NCBI GenBank assembly: GCA_963742925.1 | Contig: CAVUNV010000002.1 | Span: 98,445 to 162,444, forward strand | Direction of reading: 5' to 3' | Origin: PALSA-612 sp963742925 | GTDB lineage: Bacteria > Actinomycetota > Thermoleophilia > Gaiellales > Gaiellaceae | DNA: 64,000 bases | Shown here: positions 25,135-34,418 of the stretch, in pieces | Layout of the letters: each line of letters starts with the position of its first letter | Numbering within the stretch: the first letter of the stretch is position 1 | Translations under genes and position numbers: made by a program | The notes under the pieces: model-generated | What the model was told of the DNA's origin: nothing | What the model saw: the letters and a program-made list of their open reading frames with translations, nothing else | The model's database searches: none

Positions 25135-26788
25135 CCGAACGTGAAGGCGTAGGCCGAGACGCCCGGCGTGAAGTGCAGGTTGACGCGTCCGTCCGCGTCG
25201 TGGCCCTGGTCGACGAGCGTGTACAGCCGGTCCTGGGTGACCTGCACGCGGCGCACGAGCTTGCCGTTCAGGAACACGTCCACGGAGCCCTTCCCGCCCA
25301 GGACGAGGTGCACCCTGCGGGCGAGGAAGTGGAGCGCGAGCACCGCGTTCTCGGCCGGCGACGGCGCGTTGCGGCCCGACGTTCCAGTCGCCGCCGTAGG
25401 CGAGCTGGCTCTGGTCGAGCACGAACGGGAGGGTGTACTTCGCCATGCGCCCCGGCCTGAGCGGGGAGCCGGCGTAACGATCGAGCCGGGCCGAGCCGAG
25501 GTAGGACTCGGGGGTGACGCCGTAGCCGGGCGTGTGGTCGGCGAGGTGCACAGCCTTCGGAAGCGCGGCGTCGCGTTCCGCGAGCAGCGAGCGGATCGCG
25601 TCCTCGGTCTTCGAGTACTCGCCCTCGCCGAAGTGGGCCTCGCGGACACGTCCACGAGCGTCGATCAGGTACTCGGCCGGCCAGTACTGGTTGCCGTAGC
25701 TGTTCCAGGTGCCGTAGTTGTTGTCGATCGCGACCGGATAGCGGACGCCGTACTCCTTCGTCGCCGCCCTCACGTTCGACACGTCGTGCTCGAAGGCGAA
25801 CTCCGGCGTGTGCACGCCGACGATCACGAACCCGTCGTTGGCGTACGTGCGGTACCACGTCTCGAGATACGGCAGCGTCCGCAGGCAGTTGATGCAGGAG
25901 TACGTCCAGAAGTCGACCAGCACGACCTTGCCGCGCAGGGCTGTCAACGTCAGAGGCCGTCCACCCGGCGTGTTCAGCCACTGCCGGATGCCGTGGAAGT
26001 CGGGCGCCGCGCCGTAGTCCTTCAGGCCGCTCAGCGTCCGCTTCTTGTGGACAACCGGCTTGCCGCTCGGCCACGTTCGTGCCCCGCTGGTACGCGCCCT
26101 GTCCGGCCGGGCTCGCCTCGGTCTGTTGCTGCAGGAAGTGCGTCCAGTTCGGGAGCCACTTCTGGAACCTCGTGTCGAGGTTGAAGACGAGCGCCAATGC
26201 CGCGGCGGCGACGACGACGCCGAAGAGCACATGGAAGCGCTCGACCCCCGCTTTCAGCCGGCCGGAGGCACGGCGGCCTCCGATCGCGACGGCAAGCAGC
26301 ACCACCGCCACGCCGATCGTGTACGCGACAGCGACCGCGACCGTCTTGAACCCGAAGTCGAGCGACGCGGCGGAGCTCGTGACGAACGCGATCGCCGGCC
26401 CGCCGCACGGGACGAAGACGAATCCGAGCGCGCAGCCGAGGAGGAAGCCGCCGCCGAGATCGCTCGACGGCCCGCGGGCCAGTCGCGCGAGGGGCCGCTC
26501 GATCATTGCGCCGAACTGGGGGACGATCAGCGTGGCCGCGATCACGAACAGGAGGCCGATCGAGATGTTCCTGAGCAGATCCTGGGGCAGCCCGAGCTGG
26601 TCGAGGATCCAGACCGCGAACAGCACCGACACGAGGAAGCAGGTGACGAGGCCCGCGACGATCGCGTAGGGCCGCCGCCGCCCGCCGCTCGCCCCGCCTG
26701 CAAGCACGATCGGCAGCACGGGCAGGACGCACGGCGAGATCGCCGTGATCAGCCCTGCGACGAAGGCCAATCCGATTGCTAGGAGCAT
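25131..26788 (-). pseudogene. dipZ: DipZ-like CcdA-thioredoxin fusion, two frameshifts
   Basis: Read in three frames this is one protein of about 551 residues like mycobacterial DipZ. Part 1 (26788 to about 26070): six-TM CcdA domain with ISPCVLPVLP and FVPCGGPAIAFV, the two membrane Cys of electron transfer. Part 2 (about 26070-25380): TlpA/thioredoxin domain with FWTYSCINCLRTLPYL, a CxxC redox site. Part 3 (about 25380-25131): beta-sandwich end (VHLVLGGKGSVDVFLNGKLV). Both junctions behave as one extra base (total length leaves remainder 2). Known role: moves reducing power from cytoplasm to exported thioredoxin-like proteins. It is either a pseudogene or two sequence errors; the absence of other damage favours errors. 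Confidence 0.75.
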
Positions 26789-26795
26789 TCGACCC

Positions 26796-29294
26796 TTATT
26801 CGGTCGAGTGTGCCTGCTCGGGTGTTACAGAGGTATTACTTGTCGGCTCTGGACTTGTCGGCTCCGGGGCTTCGGGCTGCGCAGCAGCGGTCTCGGCGGC
26901 CGGCTGGGCCGTGGCCTGAGCCTCGCCCGCTCCGACGCGCTTCTTGCGACGCCGTCTGCGCCGCGACCGGCGTGGAGGCTTGGGCTCCGGGAGGTCCTCG
27001 GCCAGTGCAGCGGCGATCTCCTCGACCGTCCCGATCTCCTCGCGGGCGCCTTCGAGCAGCTTCGTCGCGCGCGGCGTGTACCCGTCTGCCGACGCGAGCA
27101 GGGCAGCGGCGACGGGCAGCGGCAGCTCGCGAACCGCGACGACGAGCTTGGCCGCGTTCTCCTCGTGCCGGTGGCCGCGGGAGTTGGCGAGCGCGCCGAG
27201 CAGCCGCTTCGCCTCCGGGAACTCGCCGCTCGCCTTCCGGTCGAGCGCCTTCCGCGCGGCGCGCGCGAGCTTCCACGTCCAGCGGGCGAGGATCTGCTCG
27301 GGCGCATCGGGCTTGCCGGCCCCGATCGCCTGCAGCAGCGTGCGGACACCCGGCTGGCGGTCCTTGTCCCACGTGGGCGCCTGCGTGACCAGCGTGACGA
27401 GGTCGTCGAAGCTCGCCCGGTCGACACGCATCGAGACGCGGTCGGCGAGCGCCATCATCCGCAGCCGGCGATTCGGATTCTCTGCCGCGCACGTGAACAG
27501 GAACTGTTCGAGCGCCACCTTGCTCGCCCGCCCGTCCGTGAACTTCTGGACGAAGCCGTCGCGCTCCTCGAAGCGGAGGTTGCGGCCGGCGAACGTGGCC
27601 CAGTAGCGCTGCTCGTCGTCGTCGAGGTAGCGCGGGTCGATCCGCTGCCACTCGCGCGCGATCACGCTCATCCGGCGCTTGACGTCCGGCGTGACGGGGA
27701 CGAGCCACGGTGCCGGCGTCAGCCTCCGCCGCGCCCGGCGCTGCATCCGCCGCCGCGGCGTCGGGATCACCCGGGCGCCCTCGCGGTAGAAGTCGGCGTC
27801 GAGCAGCGAGTGCAGCGTCACCACGCGCTCGGAATGGGTTGCGCCCTTGTTGATGAAGTCGACGACGATCCCGGCCTCCTTGCGCGGATGGATCCGCATG
27901 ATCCGGCCGATCCGCTGCTGGTAGACGCGGCGGCTCGCGGTCGGCGCCAGGTGCATGACCACCGTCGCACGCGGTGAGTTCCAGCCCTCGGCGAGCAGCA
28001 TGGCGTTGATCAGGACGTTGATCTCGCCGCGCTCGTAGGCCGCGAGCGTCTCGGCGAGCTGCACGGGCGGCGTCCGGCCCGACACCGCCACGGCCTTGAG
28101 CTCGACCGCGCGGAACTCCTGCGCGAGGTTGTAGGCATGGTCGACGCCGGCCGCGTAGACGATCCCGGGCGTGTCGCCGAAGCGGTCGCGGTACAGGCTG
28201 GCGGCGGCCTGGTTCAGCGCCTGGTGATCCAACACCTTGGCCAGCTCCTGCTGGTCGAAGTCGCCGCCGACGATCGGCACCGAGTTGATCGCGGCCACCG
28301 GCGGGACGCGCAGGCAGCGGAGCGAGGCGATCAAGCCGCGCCGGGCCGCGTCCTGGAGCGGCAGATCGTCGACCGAGGCCGGGAACACGTCCGCGACCTG
28401 CTTCGCGATCAGCTGCTCGGTCGCGGTCATGCCCACGTAGAGCGGCTCCGGGAAGCTGCGGATCGCCGCGCTCGTCTTCTCGCCGAGAGCGGTGTGCGCC
28501 TCGTCGCAGATCACGAGCTGGTACGCGTCGCGGCGGAGGTCGCCGACGTGCCGCGCGAACCAGGCGTAGGTCTGGATCGTGATCGGGCTCGTTGCGGGGA
28601 GGGGCTTGGCATCGACGATCTCCGGGGTCAGGCGGGCGCCGTAGCCCTCGTCGGTCAGCTCGCGTATGAACTGGCTCACAAGCAGGCGGCGATGGGTGAG
28701 GATCAGGACTCCGATCGACCGCGCCGCTTCGACGAAGCCCGCGGCGGCGATCGTCTTGCCCGACGCGGTCGGATGGCGGAAGCGATAGCGGCGGACGGCG
28801 CCGGGATCGGGTGGCGCGGCCTCCTCGATCTCGTCGACGCCCTCGAGCACGCCCTCGAGCTCGTCGTCCTCGTCCTCGTCCTCGTCGACCGTGGGCTCGG
28901 TGTGACCGTTCGCCCCGTTGCCGTTCTCGGGCCCCGGCTGATTCGCAGCGATCAGCTCGGTGAGCATGCCGGCGAGCGCGTCGATCTGATGGCGGCGCAG
29001 CTCGGTGCCGGAGGCGAGGTGCGGCGGCTTCTCGCTGAGGACGCGCTCCAGCCCGAGCATGAGGGCGAAGCGCACCTTCCACTCCGGGGTCGGCCGCGCC
29101 TGGCCCGCCTCGATCTCGGCCAGAGCCTCGTCGAGGGCCTGCCGCCGCGCGGTGCCCGGCGCGAGCACGACGGCAGGATCCTCGCCCTCGTGCAGGAACG
29201 GCTCACCCGCCCAGGTCGAGGCCTGGAGCGCGGTGGCCTCCAGGCCGTCCGCCCCGAGCGGAGCTTTCGTCGGCTGGTCGATGATCTTCTGCAT
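26796..29294 (-). CDS. DEAD/DEAH-box superfamily 2 helicase with helical C-terminal region
   Basis: An 832-residue SF2 ATPase of the type III restriction/Rad25-like group. Walker A PTASGKT (175-181), DEAH (264-267), motif III GMTATE near 290 and motif VI QQRIGRIMR near 430. An acidic insertion (DEDEDEDDELEG, about 138-149) precedes the Walker A. The region 470-780 is helical and unfamiliar, followed by a run of Arg/Lys (RRSRRRRRRKKR) and a low-complexity Pro/Glu/Ala tail that probably binds nucleic acid. No nuclease or methylase gene is adjacent, so I do not call it a restriction subunit. ATG 29294 gives the N-terminus. Confidence 0.82.
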   Translation of the reverse strand: MQKIIDQPTKAPLGADGLEATALQASTWAGEPFLHEGEDPAVVLAPGTARRQALDEALAEIEAGQARPTPEWKVRFALMLGLERVLSEKPPHLASGTELRRHQIDALAGMLTELIAANQPGPENGNGANGHTEPTVDEDEDEDDELEGVLEGVDEIEEAAPPDPGAVRRYRFRHPTASGKTIAAAGFVEAARSIGVLILTHRRLLVSQFIRELTDEGYGARLTPEIVDAKPLPATSPITIQTYAWFARHVGDLRRDAYQLVICDEAHTALGEKTSAAIRSFPEPLYVGMTATEQLIAKQVADVFPASVDDLPLQDAARRGLIASLRCLRVPPVAAINSVPIVGGDFDQQELAKVLDHQALNQAAASLYRDRFGDTPGIVYAAGVDHAYNLAQEFRAVELKAVAVSGRTPPVQLAETLAAYERGEINVLINAMLLAEGWNSPRATVVMHLAPTASRRVYQQRIGRIMRIHPRKEAGIVVDFINKGATHSERVVTLHSLLDADFYREGARVIPTPRRRMQRRARRRLTPAPWLVPVTPDVKRRMSVIAREWQRIDPRYLDDDEQRYWATFAGRNLRFEERDGFVQKFTDGRASKVALEQFLFTCAAENPNRRLRMMALADRVSMRVDRASFDDLVTLVTQAPTWDKDRQPGVRTLLQAIGAGKPDAPEQILARWTWKLARAARKALDRKASGEFPEAKRLLGALANSRGHRHEENAAKLVVAVRELPLPVAAALLASADGYTPRATKLLEGAREEIGTVEEIAAALAEDLPEPKPPRRSRRRRRRKKRVGAGEAQATAQPAAETAAAQPEAPEPTSPEPTSNTSVTPEQAHSTE

Positions 29295-29412
29295 GCGCGC
29301 AGCACGCGCCGGTGCTGCAACTTTCGAGAAGGTGCGCCCGCGAGGCTCTGCAGGCGGCGCTTCTCAAAGCATAACGAATCGAGCGGCGGGCGCTGGCGAT
29401 TCGCGCTTTCCG

Positions 29413-30000
29413 TCAGCCGCCGAGCCCGCCGAAGATCGCGAACGGATTCTTCGGCGCGACCTCCCAGACGAGCTCGCCGCCGGCCTCGACCTCACCGTGC
29501 AGCCGCTTGGCGAGCTGCTCCGCTTCCTCGCGCGAGTCGGTGCCGATGATCAGGAACTGCCAGCGCCGCACGACCTGGAGGCCCTCCTGCTCGAGCTGGT
29601 CGGCGAGGGCGTCCGCCTCGGGATGCGATTTGCACTCGACCCGGACCTCCCAGGGCGCATAGCCCTGCTCCCGGGCCTCCTCCTCCCACGACTCGTGCTC
29701 GGGCTCGTCGTCCCAGCGGTCCTCGTCGGCGAGCCAGTGCTCGAGCCGCACGGCGACCGGCTCGATGCCCGCCTCGCCGAGCTCGGCTTCGACGACTTTC
29801 TGCGCCTGCTCGGCCTGGGCCCGGGCCGACGCGTAGACGAAGATCGTCTCGTCGTCCCGCGAGACCGCCAGGCGGTGCTGCTCGAGATCCTTCGCGAGCT
29901 CGCTCGCCTGCGAGCCGAGGCCGTGGCCGAGCCGCGTGAGGAAACCGCCCGCGTGCTCTTCCTCGAGCTCGATCCGGATGCGCCAGTCGTCCTGTGCCAT
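29413..30000 (-). CDS. Conserved-looking hypothetical protein with an internal duplication
   Basis: A 195-residue acidic soluble protein. Two halves look alike: LAKDLEQHRLAVSRDDETIF followed by ASARAQAEQAQKVVEAEL (about 34-73), and ADQLEQEGLQVVRRWQFLII followed by TDSREEAEQLAKRLHGEV (about 132-171), each a helix-strand-strand-helix unit like SPOR or DUF2007-type signalling folds. The middle is Trp/Glu-rich. No catalytic motif is visible, and function is unknown. It is preceded by the inverted copy of the 8150 intergenic repeat. Confidence 0.65.
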   Translation of the reverse strand: MAQDDWRIRIELEEEHAGGFLTRLGHGLGSQASELAKDLEQHRLAVSRDDETIFVYASARAQAEQAQKVVEAELGEAGIEPVAVRLEHWLADEDRWDDEPEHESWEEEAREQGYAPWEVRVECKSHPEADALADQLEQEGLQVVRRWQFLIIGTDSREEAEQLAKRLHGEVEAGGELVWEVAPKNPFAIFGGLGG

Positions 30001-30040
30001 GCAGGCTGCAGGCTACCCGCGAACCCTGTGGGCAGGCGCC

Positions 30041-30185
30041 GTTTGGCACACATTCGTCACAGGTGCGTTTCACACGCGTGACGATTTTCCGGCTACGCTC
30101 AAAACCGGGGGGCCAGGGCCGAAGGCCCCGGGGGAAACGAATAGAGCCGAGCGTCGCAGGCCCCGGGGGAAACGAATGGAGCAGA
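30041..30185 (-). repeat. Intergenic repeat element, inverted copy of 8150-8250
   Basis: Read on the minus strand it carries two TTCGTTTCCCCCGGGGCC blocks, then CCCCCCGGTTTTGAGCGTAGC and several TGTGA/TGTG motifs (CGTGTGAAACGCACC, TGTGACGAATGTG). The order is the same as in the element at 8150-8250, though the TGTG units are less regularly spaced. Confidence 0.65.
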
Positions 30186-30236
30186 GCGCGCCTGCTCGAA
30201 GCCGCGCTCGCGGGCACTGCCGCCGGCGCCGGCGGG

Positions 30237-31043
30237 CTAGTCGTGCCCAGAGGCGAGCTCGCGCGAGCGTTCCATCGCCGCCTGGATGGCGTTCAGGAAC
30301 GCCGCTCGCACGCCCGCCTGCTCGAGCTCGTGGATCGCCCGGATCGTCGTTCCGCCAGGCGACGTGACCGCCTCGCGAAGCTCGACCGGGTGCATCTGCT
30401 CGTCCCGCAGGAGCACGGCCGTGCCGAGCATCGTCTGGACGACGAGTTGCGTCGAGATCTCGCGCGCCAGGCCGAGCAGGATGCCCGCCTCGATCATCGC
30501 CTCGGCGAGCAGCGCGAAGTACGCGGGCCCCGATCCGGAGACCGCGGTGACGGCGTCCATGTACGTCTCCGGGAGGCGGACGACCGGTCCGAGGTGGAGG
30601 AGTACCTCCTCGGCGACGGCGACGCTCTGCTCGGACGCGTGGGCGCCTGCGCAGAGGCCGGTGATGCCCTCGTGCACGATCGCCGGCGCGTTCGGCATCG
30701 CGCGGACGACCGGCACCTCCGGCCCGAGGCGGCGCTCGATGTACCCGGTCGGGATCGCCGCGGCTACCGAGATCACCGTCTGCTCCTTCGTGACCGCGCC
30801 GCGGATGCTCTCGAGCAGCTCCTCGAAGTCCTGTGGCTTCACGGCCAGCACCACGACGCCGGCGCCCGAGACGGCGTCGGGATTCGAGAGCGTCGCCACG
30901 ATCCCGTGCCGCTCCTGCAGTTCCGCAACGCGCTCGGCACGCCGGGCCGTTGCGATCAGGTCGGTCGAGCCGGAGCTGAGCAGGCCGGCGAGCAGAGACT
31001 CGCCGATCTTCCCGCAGCCGAGGATGGCGACGCGGCCGTTCAC
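30237..31043 (-). CDS. proC: Pyrroline-5-carboxylate reductase
   Basis: A 268-residue enzyme for the last step of proline synthesis (P5C + NAD(P)H to proline). The N-terminal Rossmann domain starts VAILGCGKIGESLLAGL, followed by VVVLAVKPQDFEELL and ISVAAAIPTGYIE. The C-terminal dimerisation domain has the P5CR signature AVSGSGPAYFALLAEAM and VTSPGGTTIRAI. Length is typical. The AlkA-like glycosylase lies directly upstream on the same strand. Confidence 0.95.
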   Translation of the reverse strand: MNGRVAILGCGKIGESLLAGLLSSGSTDLIATARRAERVAELQERHGIVATLSNPDAVSGAGVVVLAVKPQDFEELLESIRGAVTKEQTVISVAAAIPTGYIERRLGPEVPVVRAMPNAPAIVHEGITGLCAGAHASEQSVAVAEEVLLHLGPVVRLPETYMDAVTAVSGSGPAYFALLAEAMIEAGILLGLAREISTQLVVQTMLGTAVLLRDEQMHPVELREAVTSPGGTTIRAIHELEQAGVRAAFLNAIQAAMERSRELASGHD

Positions 31044-31052
31044 CCCCTGAGT

Positions 31053-31913
31053 CTAGGCTGCGTGCCGCGCGGCCGGTGCGATCGGCAGGAGGCCCCGTGA
31101 CCAGCCGGCGAGCATGTAGACGCCCGCGAGCCCGGCCCACTCGCCGTACGGCGCGAGCAGCTCCTCCGTCTCCCATCCCTCCACCCGCCGGCCTCGGATC
31201 GCCGACAGCAGCTTGATCAGCCCGAGGTCGCCGACCAGTCCGAGGTCGAAGCGCCCGAGGCCCTCGAGCGCCACGACTCCGACCGACCAGGGCCCGAGGC
31301 CGCGCTCCCGGCCGAGCCGCGCTGCGACGACCGGCGCCGGCAGCACGCGCAGCCGTTCGAGATCCAGCGAGCCGCAGACTCGAACGAGCGTCGCACCGCG
31401 GCGTGCGTGCAGGCCGAGTCGGCGGAGCTCCGCGGGCGCCAGTGCCGCGAGGGCGGCCGACGTCGGTGGAGCGTGCAGACCGCCGTGCTCCGGCATCACC
31501 GTCCGGACGATCCGCCGCTCGATCGCGCGCGCGTGCCTCGCCTCGATCAGCTGGCCGCACAGCGCGCGGAGGAGAGAGGCGGCGACGGTCGCCGTGCGGA
31601 GCTGGCGGAGCCCGGCCAGCCGTCGCGTCGCGGCGCCGAGCATCGGATCGCTCCGGAAGCGCCGCAGGAACTCGGAGTGGTCGGCGTCGATCGCGAGCAT
31701 GAAGCGGAGCGTCTCGAGCGACTGCTCGCTCTCGGCGGCAAGACGCAGCGAACCGTCGGGAAGCTGGCGGGCGGCGGCCCGCTCGGCGCGGCCCTCCACC
31801 GGCACCAGCGCCTCGAGGACGCCGTCTCGGAACACGCGTGTCGCGTCGCTCGCGTGCCGGGCCGTCTGCGCCAGCGAGTAGGGCCCAACCGGGCGGACGG
31901 CGACCTGGACCAT
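31053..31913 (-). CDS. HhH-GPD DNA glycosylase (AlkA-like)
   Basis: A 286-residue DNA-3-methyladenine glycosylase II-type protein. The helix-hairpin-helix and catalytic region is visible as RGLGPWSVGVVALEGLGRFD then LGLVGDLGLIKLL, in which the Asp of VGDLGL corresponds to the catalytic Asp of the GPD motif. LRALCGQLIEARHARAIERR is the preceding conserved helix pair. The N-terminal 100 residues form the AlkA-type beta-domain. It excises alkylated bases in base-excision repair. It is close to proC on the same strand (9-nt gap). The start ATG 31913 fits the family. Confidence 0.82.
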   Translation of the reverse strand: MVQVAVRPVGPYSLAQTARHASDATRVFRDGVLEALVPVEGRAERAAARQLPDGSLRLAAESEQSLETLRFMLAIDADHSEFLRRFRSDPMLGAATRRLAGLRQLRTATVAASLLRALCGQLIEARHARAIERRIVRTVMPEHGGLHAPPTSAALAALAPAELRRLGLHARRGATLVRVCGSLDLERLRVLPAPVVAARLGRERGLGPWSVGVVALEGLGRFDLGLVGDLGLIKLLSAIRGRRVEGWETEELLAPYGEWAGLAGVYMLAGWSRGLLPIAPAARHAA

Positions 31914-31963
31914 TGCGAAAACCTAAAGCTTTCCTTCGGACGGCCCCGTTACGCTCTGGCGGC

Positions 31964-32656
31964 GTGGGCGAGGGGATGCGGACGACCTGGGACGCCGCCG
32001 CGGCCTCCGACCGCGTCGAGCACTACGTCGGCGACCCCGCGACGGCGAAGGCGGAGCTCGACTCGCTCTTCTCCCGGCTCGGCGACGACCCGCGCGGTGG
32101 CACCTGCCTGGAGGTCGGCTGCGGGCCGGGCCGGATGACCGCTCATCTGGCAGAGCGATTCGACAGGGTGATCGCGGTCGACGTCAGCCCCGCGATGCTC
32201 GAGCTCGCCCGGCAGAGCGTCGGCGCCGCCAACGCGGAGTTCCGCCTCGTCTCCGGAAGCCGGCTCGACGGGGTCGAGGACGGGCTCGCCGATGCGCTCG
32301 TCTGCTACCTCGTCCTGCAGCACCTACCGAGCCGAGGGCTGATTGCCACGTACCTGAGCGAGTTCGCGCGTGTGCTCTCCCCGCGCGGCCGCGCCTTCGT
32401 GCAGCTGCCCGTGCTCGGCCCCGGGCTGCGGGCACGCGGATGGCGCCTCGGGCGCGGGATCGCTCTCCCGCTGCTCGGCAGCCTCCACCGGGAGATCGCG
32501 GAGCGGCCGGAGTACCGGGGCTTCCGGCTGACCGAGCCGGAGCTCGCCCGGGCGCTCGCCGCCGCCGGCCTGCGCGTGAGCGCCCGCGACGAGAGCGCGT
32601 CCTCGCCGTATCGCTATGCGCGCGAGGTCTTCCTCCGGCTGGAGCGGGAGCGATGA
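31964..32656 (+). CDS. SAM-dependent methyltransferase
   Basis: A 230-residue class I methyltransferase: motif I CLEVGCGPGRMTAHL, motif II IAVDVSPAMLELAR, motif IV ADALVCYLVLQHLP and post-motif VLSPRGRAFVQLP. Start GTG 31964 lies 8 nt after TACGCT (31950-31955), a leaderless arrangement. Its TGA overlaps the ATG of the O-antigen-ligase-like gene, so it may modify a glycan or lipid made by that locus (inference). Exact substrate unknown. Confidence 0.82.
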   Translation: MGEGMRTTWDAAAASDRVEHYVGDPATAKAELDSLFSRLGDDPRGGTCLEVGCGPGRMTAHLAERFDRVIAVDVSPAMLELARQSVGAANAEFRLVSGSRLDGVEDGLADALVCYLVLQHLPSRGLIATYLSEFARVLSPRGRAFVQLPVLGPGLRARGWRLGRGIALPLLGSLHREIAERPEYRGFRLTEPELARALAAAGLRVSARDESASSPYRYAREVFLRLERER

Positions 32657-34083
32657 CCGCCCTCGCGATCGCGATCTTCGTCGTCGCGACCGGGGTAGCG
32701 GCGGTCGCCGTCTGGCGGCGGCCGATCGTGGCGCTCTACCTCTTCGTGGTCGGCCTGGCCGCGCACAACATCGTCATGTCGCTGCTCTGGGGAGGCGGCG
32801 TGCGGGGGGACTCGCTCGAGCTGATCTCGGCGTGGAAGGAGATCCTGCTCGCGGTGGCCGTCGCGCGCGTCGCCGTCGACGCGCTGGGAGCCCGCCGCCT
32901 GCCGTTCCGGCCCGGGCCGATCGACGCGCTCGCGCTCGCCTTTGCGGCGCTGGTGCTGCTCTACGCGGTCATCCCGCAGAGCGCGCTCGGCGGCCAGGCG
33001 GGCGGGAGCGCGATCCTGCACGCGATTCGGCACGACCTCGTCCCCGTCGTCGCCTTCCTTCTCGGTCGCTCGCTCGGCATCACCGTGGCGCAGGTCCGCT
33101 CGATCACCTGGACGGTGCTCGGAGCGGCCGCCGCCGTCGCGGGCTTCGGGCTGATCGAGGAGTACACGGTGAGCGTCGGCTGGTGGCACCGATCGGGCGC
33201 GGTCGGCTACTTCCACCGGCAGCTCGGCTTCGACTACAAGGGGCCGGGCGGGATGCCGGAGAACTTCGCGTTCAACACCGGGCACAACCAGCTCTACCGG
33301 CGGCTGATCTCGACCTTCGTCAGCCCGCTCGCGGCCGGGTACATGTTCGTCGTCGCGCTCCTTCTTGCTCCGCTCCGGCGGCTCGCGCTTCCGTTCGCCG
33401 CTCTCGTGTTCGCCGGGCTCGTGTTCACGCTCTCGCGGTCGGCGCTTGCGGGGCTCCTCGCAGGTCTGATCGTGCTGGCGGTCGCGCGGCGGGAGCTGTG
33501 GCCGCTCGCCGCTGCCGTTGTCGTCATCGGGGTCGGGATCGGCTTCGACCGCGCCTACACGCACGTCGCTCCCCCGACCCATTTCCTGCCGTCCGAGATC
33601 AAGGCACAGGAGGCCAACGCGAAGAAGCATCCGGGCGCGAAGAACCAGCTCTTCAACTTCAACGAGCCCTCCTGGAGGAGCCACCTCACGAACCTGCGCG
33701 ACGGGCTGAGCACCGTGGCGCACCACCCGCAGGGCTACGGGCTCGGCAACGCGGGCGTCACGGCGGCTCGCTTCGGCGTGAAGCTGAAGGCGGGCGAGTC
33801 CAACTACACGGAGATCGGCGTCGAGACGGGCCTCGCCGGCATGCTCGTCTTCATCGTGTGGAACCTGGCGCTGCTCGCCGGCCTCGTCCGCCGGGCCTGG
33901 GACGAGCCGCCGGGCCCGGTCCGGGACGGTGCCGCGGGCGTCGCCGCCGCCCTGGCCGCGATCCTGCTGATCGCCGTACAGACCGACGCCTACGGCATCC
34001 CCTGGCTCGGTTATTGCCTCTGGTGGCTCGCAGGGTCTTTGACCGTGGGCTGGTCGCGCTCGACGAGCAGCGTCAACCCCTGA
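32653..34083 (+). CDS. O-antigen ligase/Wzy-like polytopic membrane protein
   Basis: A 476-residue protein with about 11 membrane segments and a large periplasmic-like loop (about 180-235 and 310-370), the layout of the Wzy_C/O-antigen ligase (WaaL) superfamily. FTLSRSALAGLLAGL, HHPQGYGLGNAGVTA and NYTEIGVETGLAGMLVFI match its conserved regions. Family knowledge: polymerises or ligates undecaprenyl-linked glycans on the outer face of the membrane. In a Gram-positive-type actinobacterium it would act in capsule or teichoic-like polymer assembly. It is coupled to the upstream methyltransferase and overlaps tail-to-tail with the NfeD-like gene by 73 bp. Confidence 0.75.
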   Translation: MTALAIAIFVVATGVAAVAVWRRPIVALYLFVVGLAAHNIVMSLLWGGGVRGDSLELISAWKEILLAVAVARVAVDALGARRLPFRPGPIDALALAFAALVLLYAVIPQSALGGQAGGSAILHAIRHDLVPVVAFLLGRSLGITVAQVRSITWTVLGAAAAVAGFGLIEEYTVSVGWWHRSGAVGYFHRQLGFDYKGPGGMPENFAFNTGHNQLYRRLISTFVSPLAAGYMFVVALLLAPLRRLALPFAALVFAGLVFTLSRSALAGLLAGLIVLAVARRELWPLAAAVVVIGVGIGFDRAYTHVAPPTHFLPSEIKAQEANAKKHPGAKNQLFNFNEPSWRSHLTNLRDGLSTVAHHPQGYGLGNAGVTAARFGVKLKAGESNYTEIGVETGLAGMLVFIVWNLALLAGLVRRAWDEPPGPVRDGAAGVAAALAAILLIAVQTDAYGIPWLGYCLWWLAGSLTVGWSRSTSSVNP

Positions 34084-34370
34084 AGCCCGCGCACGCGGAC
34101 GTGCTCGCCGACCTCCGCGCCTCCCTCGCAGCGGGCATTCCAGATCTCGCCCCGCACGGCGACCTTGCCGAACGGGTCACAGCGGCCGACCACTCTCGCC
34201 GCGACCCCGGCGAGTGCCTCGGCACCCGTCCGGGCCTGCCGCCGCTGTGACCACCAGATCCCGCCGATGAGCTGAGCGATCTCCCAGAGCGCCGCCGCGA
34301 TGAGCACGATCCAGCTCCACGGCGAGTCGAGGACGAAGAGCGCGAGCAGGATCGCGAGGACGAGGATCAC
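34011..34370 (-). CDS. NfeD-like membrane protein with C-terminal OB domain
   Basis: A roughly 119-residue protein. Two hydrophobic segments (ILVLAILLALFVL and WSWIVLIAAALWEIAQLIGG) are followed by the NfeD C-terminal OB-fold pattern ALAGVAARVVGRCDPFGKVA, GEIWNARC, GEHVRVRGLQGLTLLVER. Family knowledge: NfeD proteins act with stomatin-like partners or membrane proteases; no such partner is adjacent. Start GTG 34370 is the best placed; no ATG is available. The last 73 bp overlap the 3' end of the O-antigen-ligase-like gene on the opposite strand, so the C-terminal tail is less certain. Confidence 0.6.
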   Translation of the reverse strand: MILVLAILLALFVLDSPWSWIVLIAAALWEIAQLIGGIWWSQRRQARTGAEALAGVAARVVGRCDPFGKVAVRGEIWNARCEGGAEVGEHVRVRGLQGLTLLVERDQPTVKDPASHQRQ

Positions 34371-34418
34371 GACAGCTGTCGGGTCGGTCGCTGCATGCGC
34401 TATACCTAACGCAAGAGC

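Noticed and set aside
26796..29294. Type III restriction or defence system
   Set aside because: The helicase has no nuclease domain and no methyltransferase or Mod subunit adjacent; neighbours are dipZ-like and a hypothetical gene.
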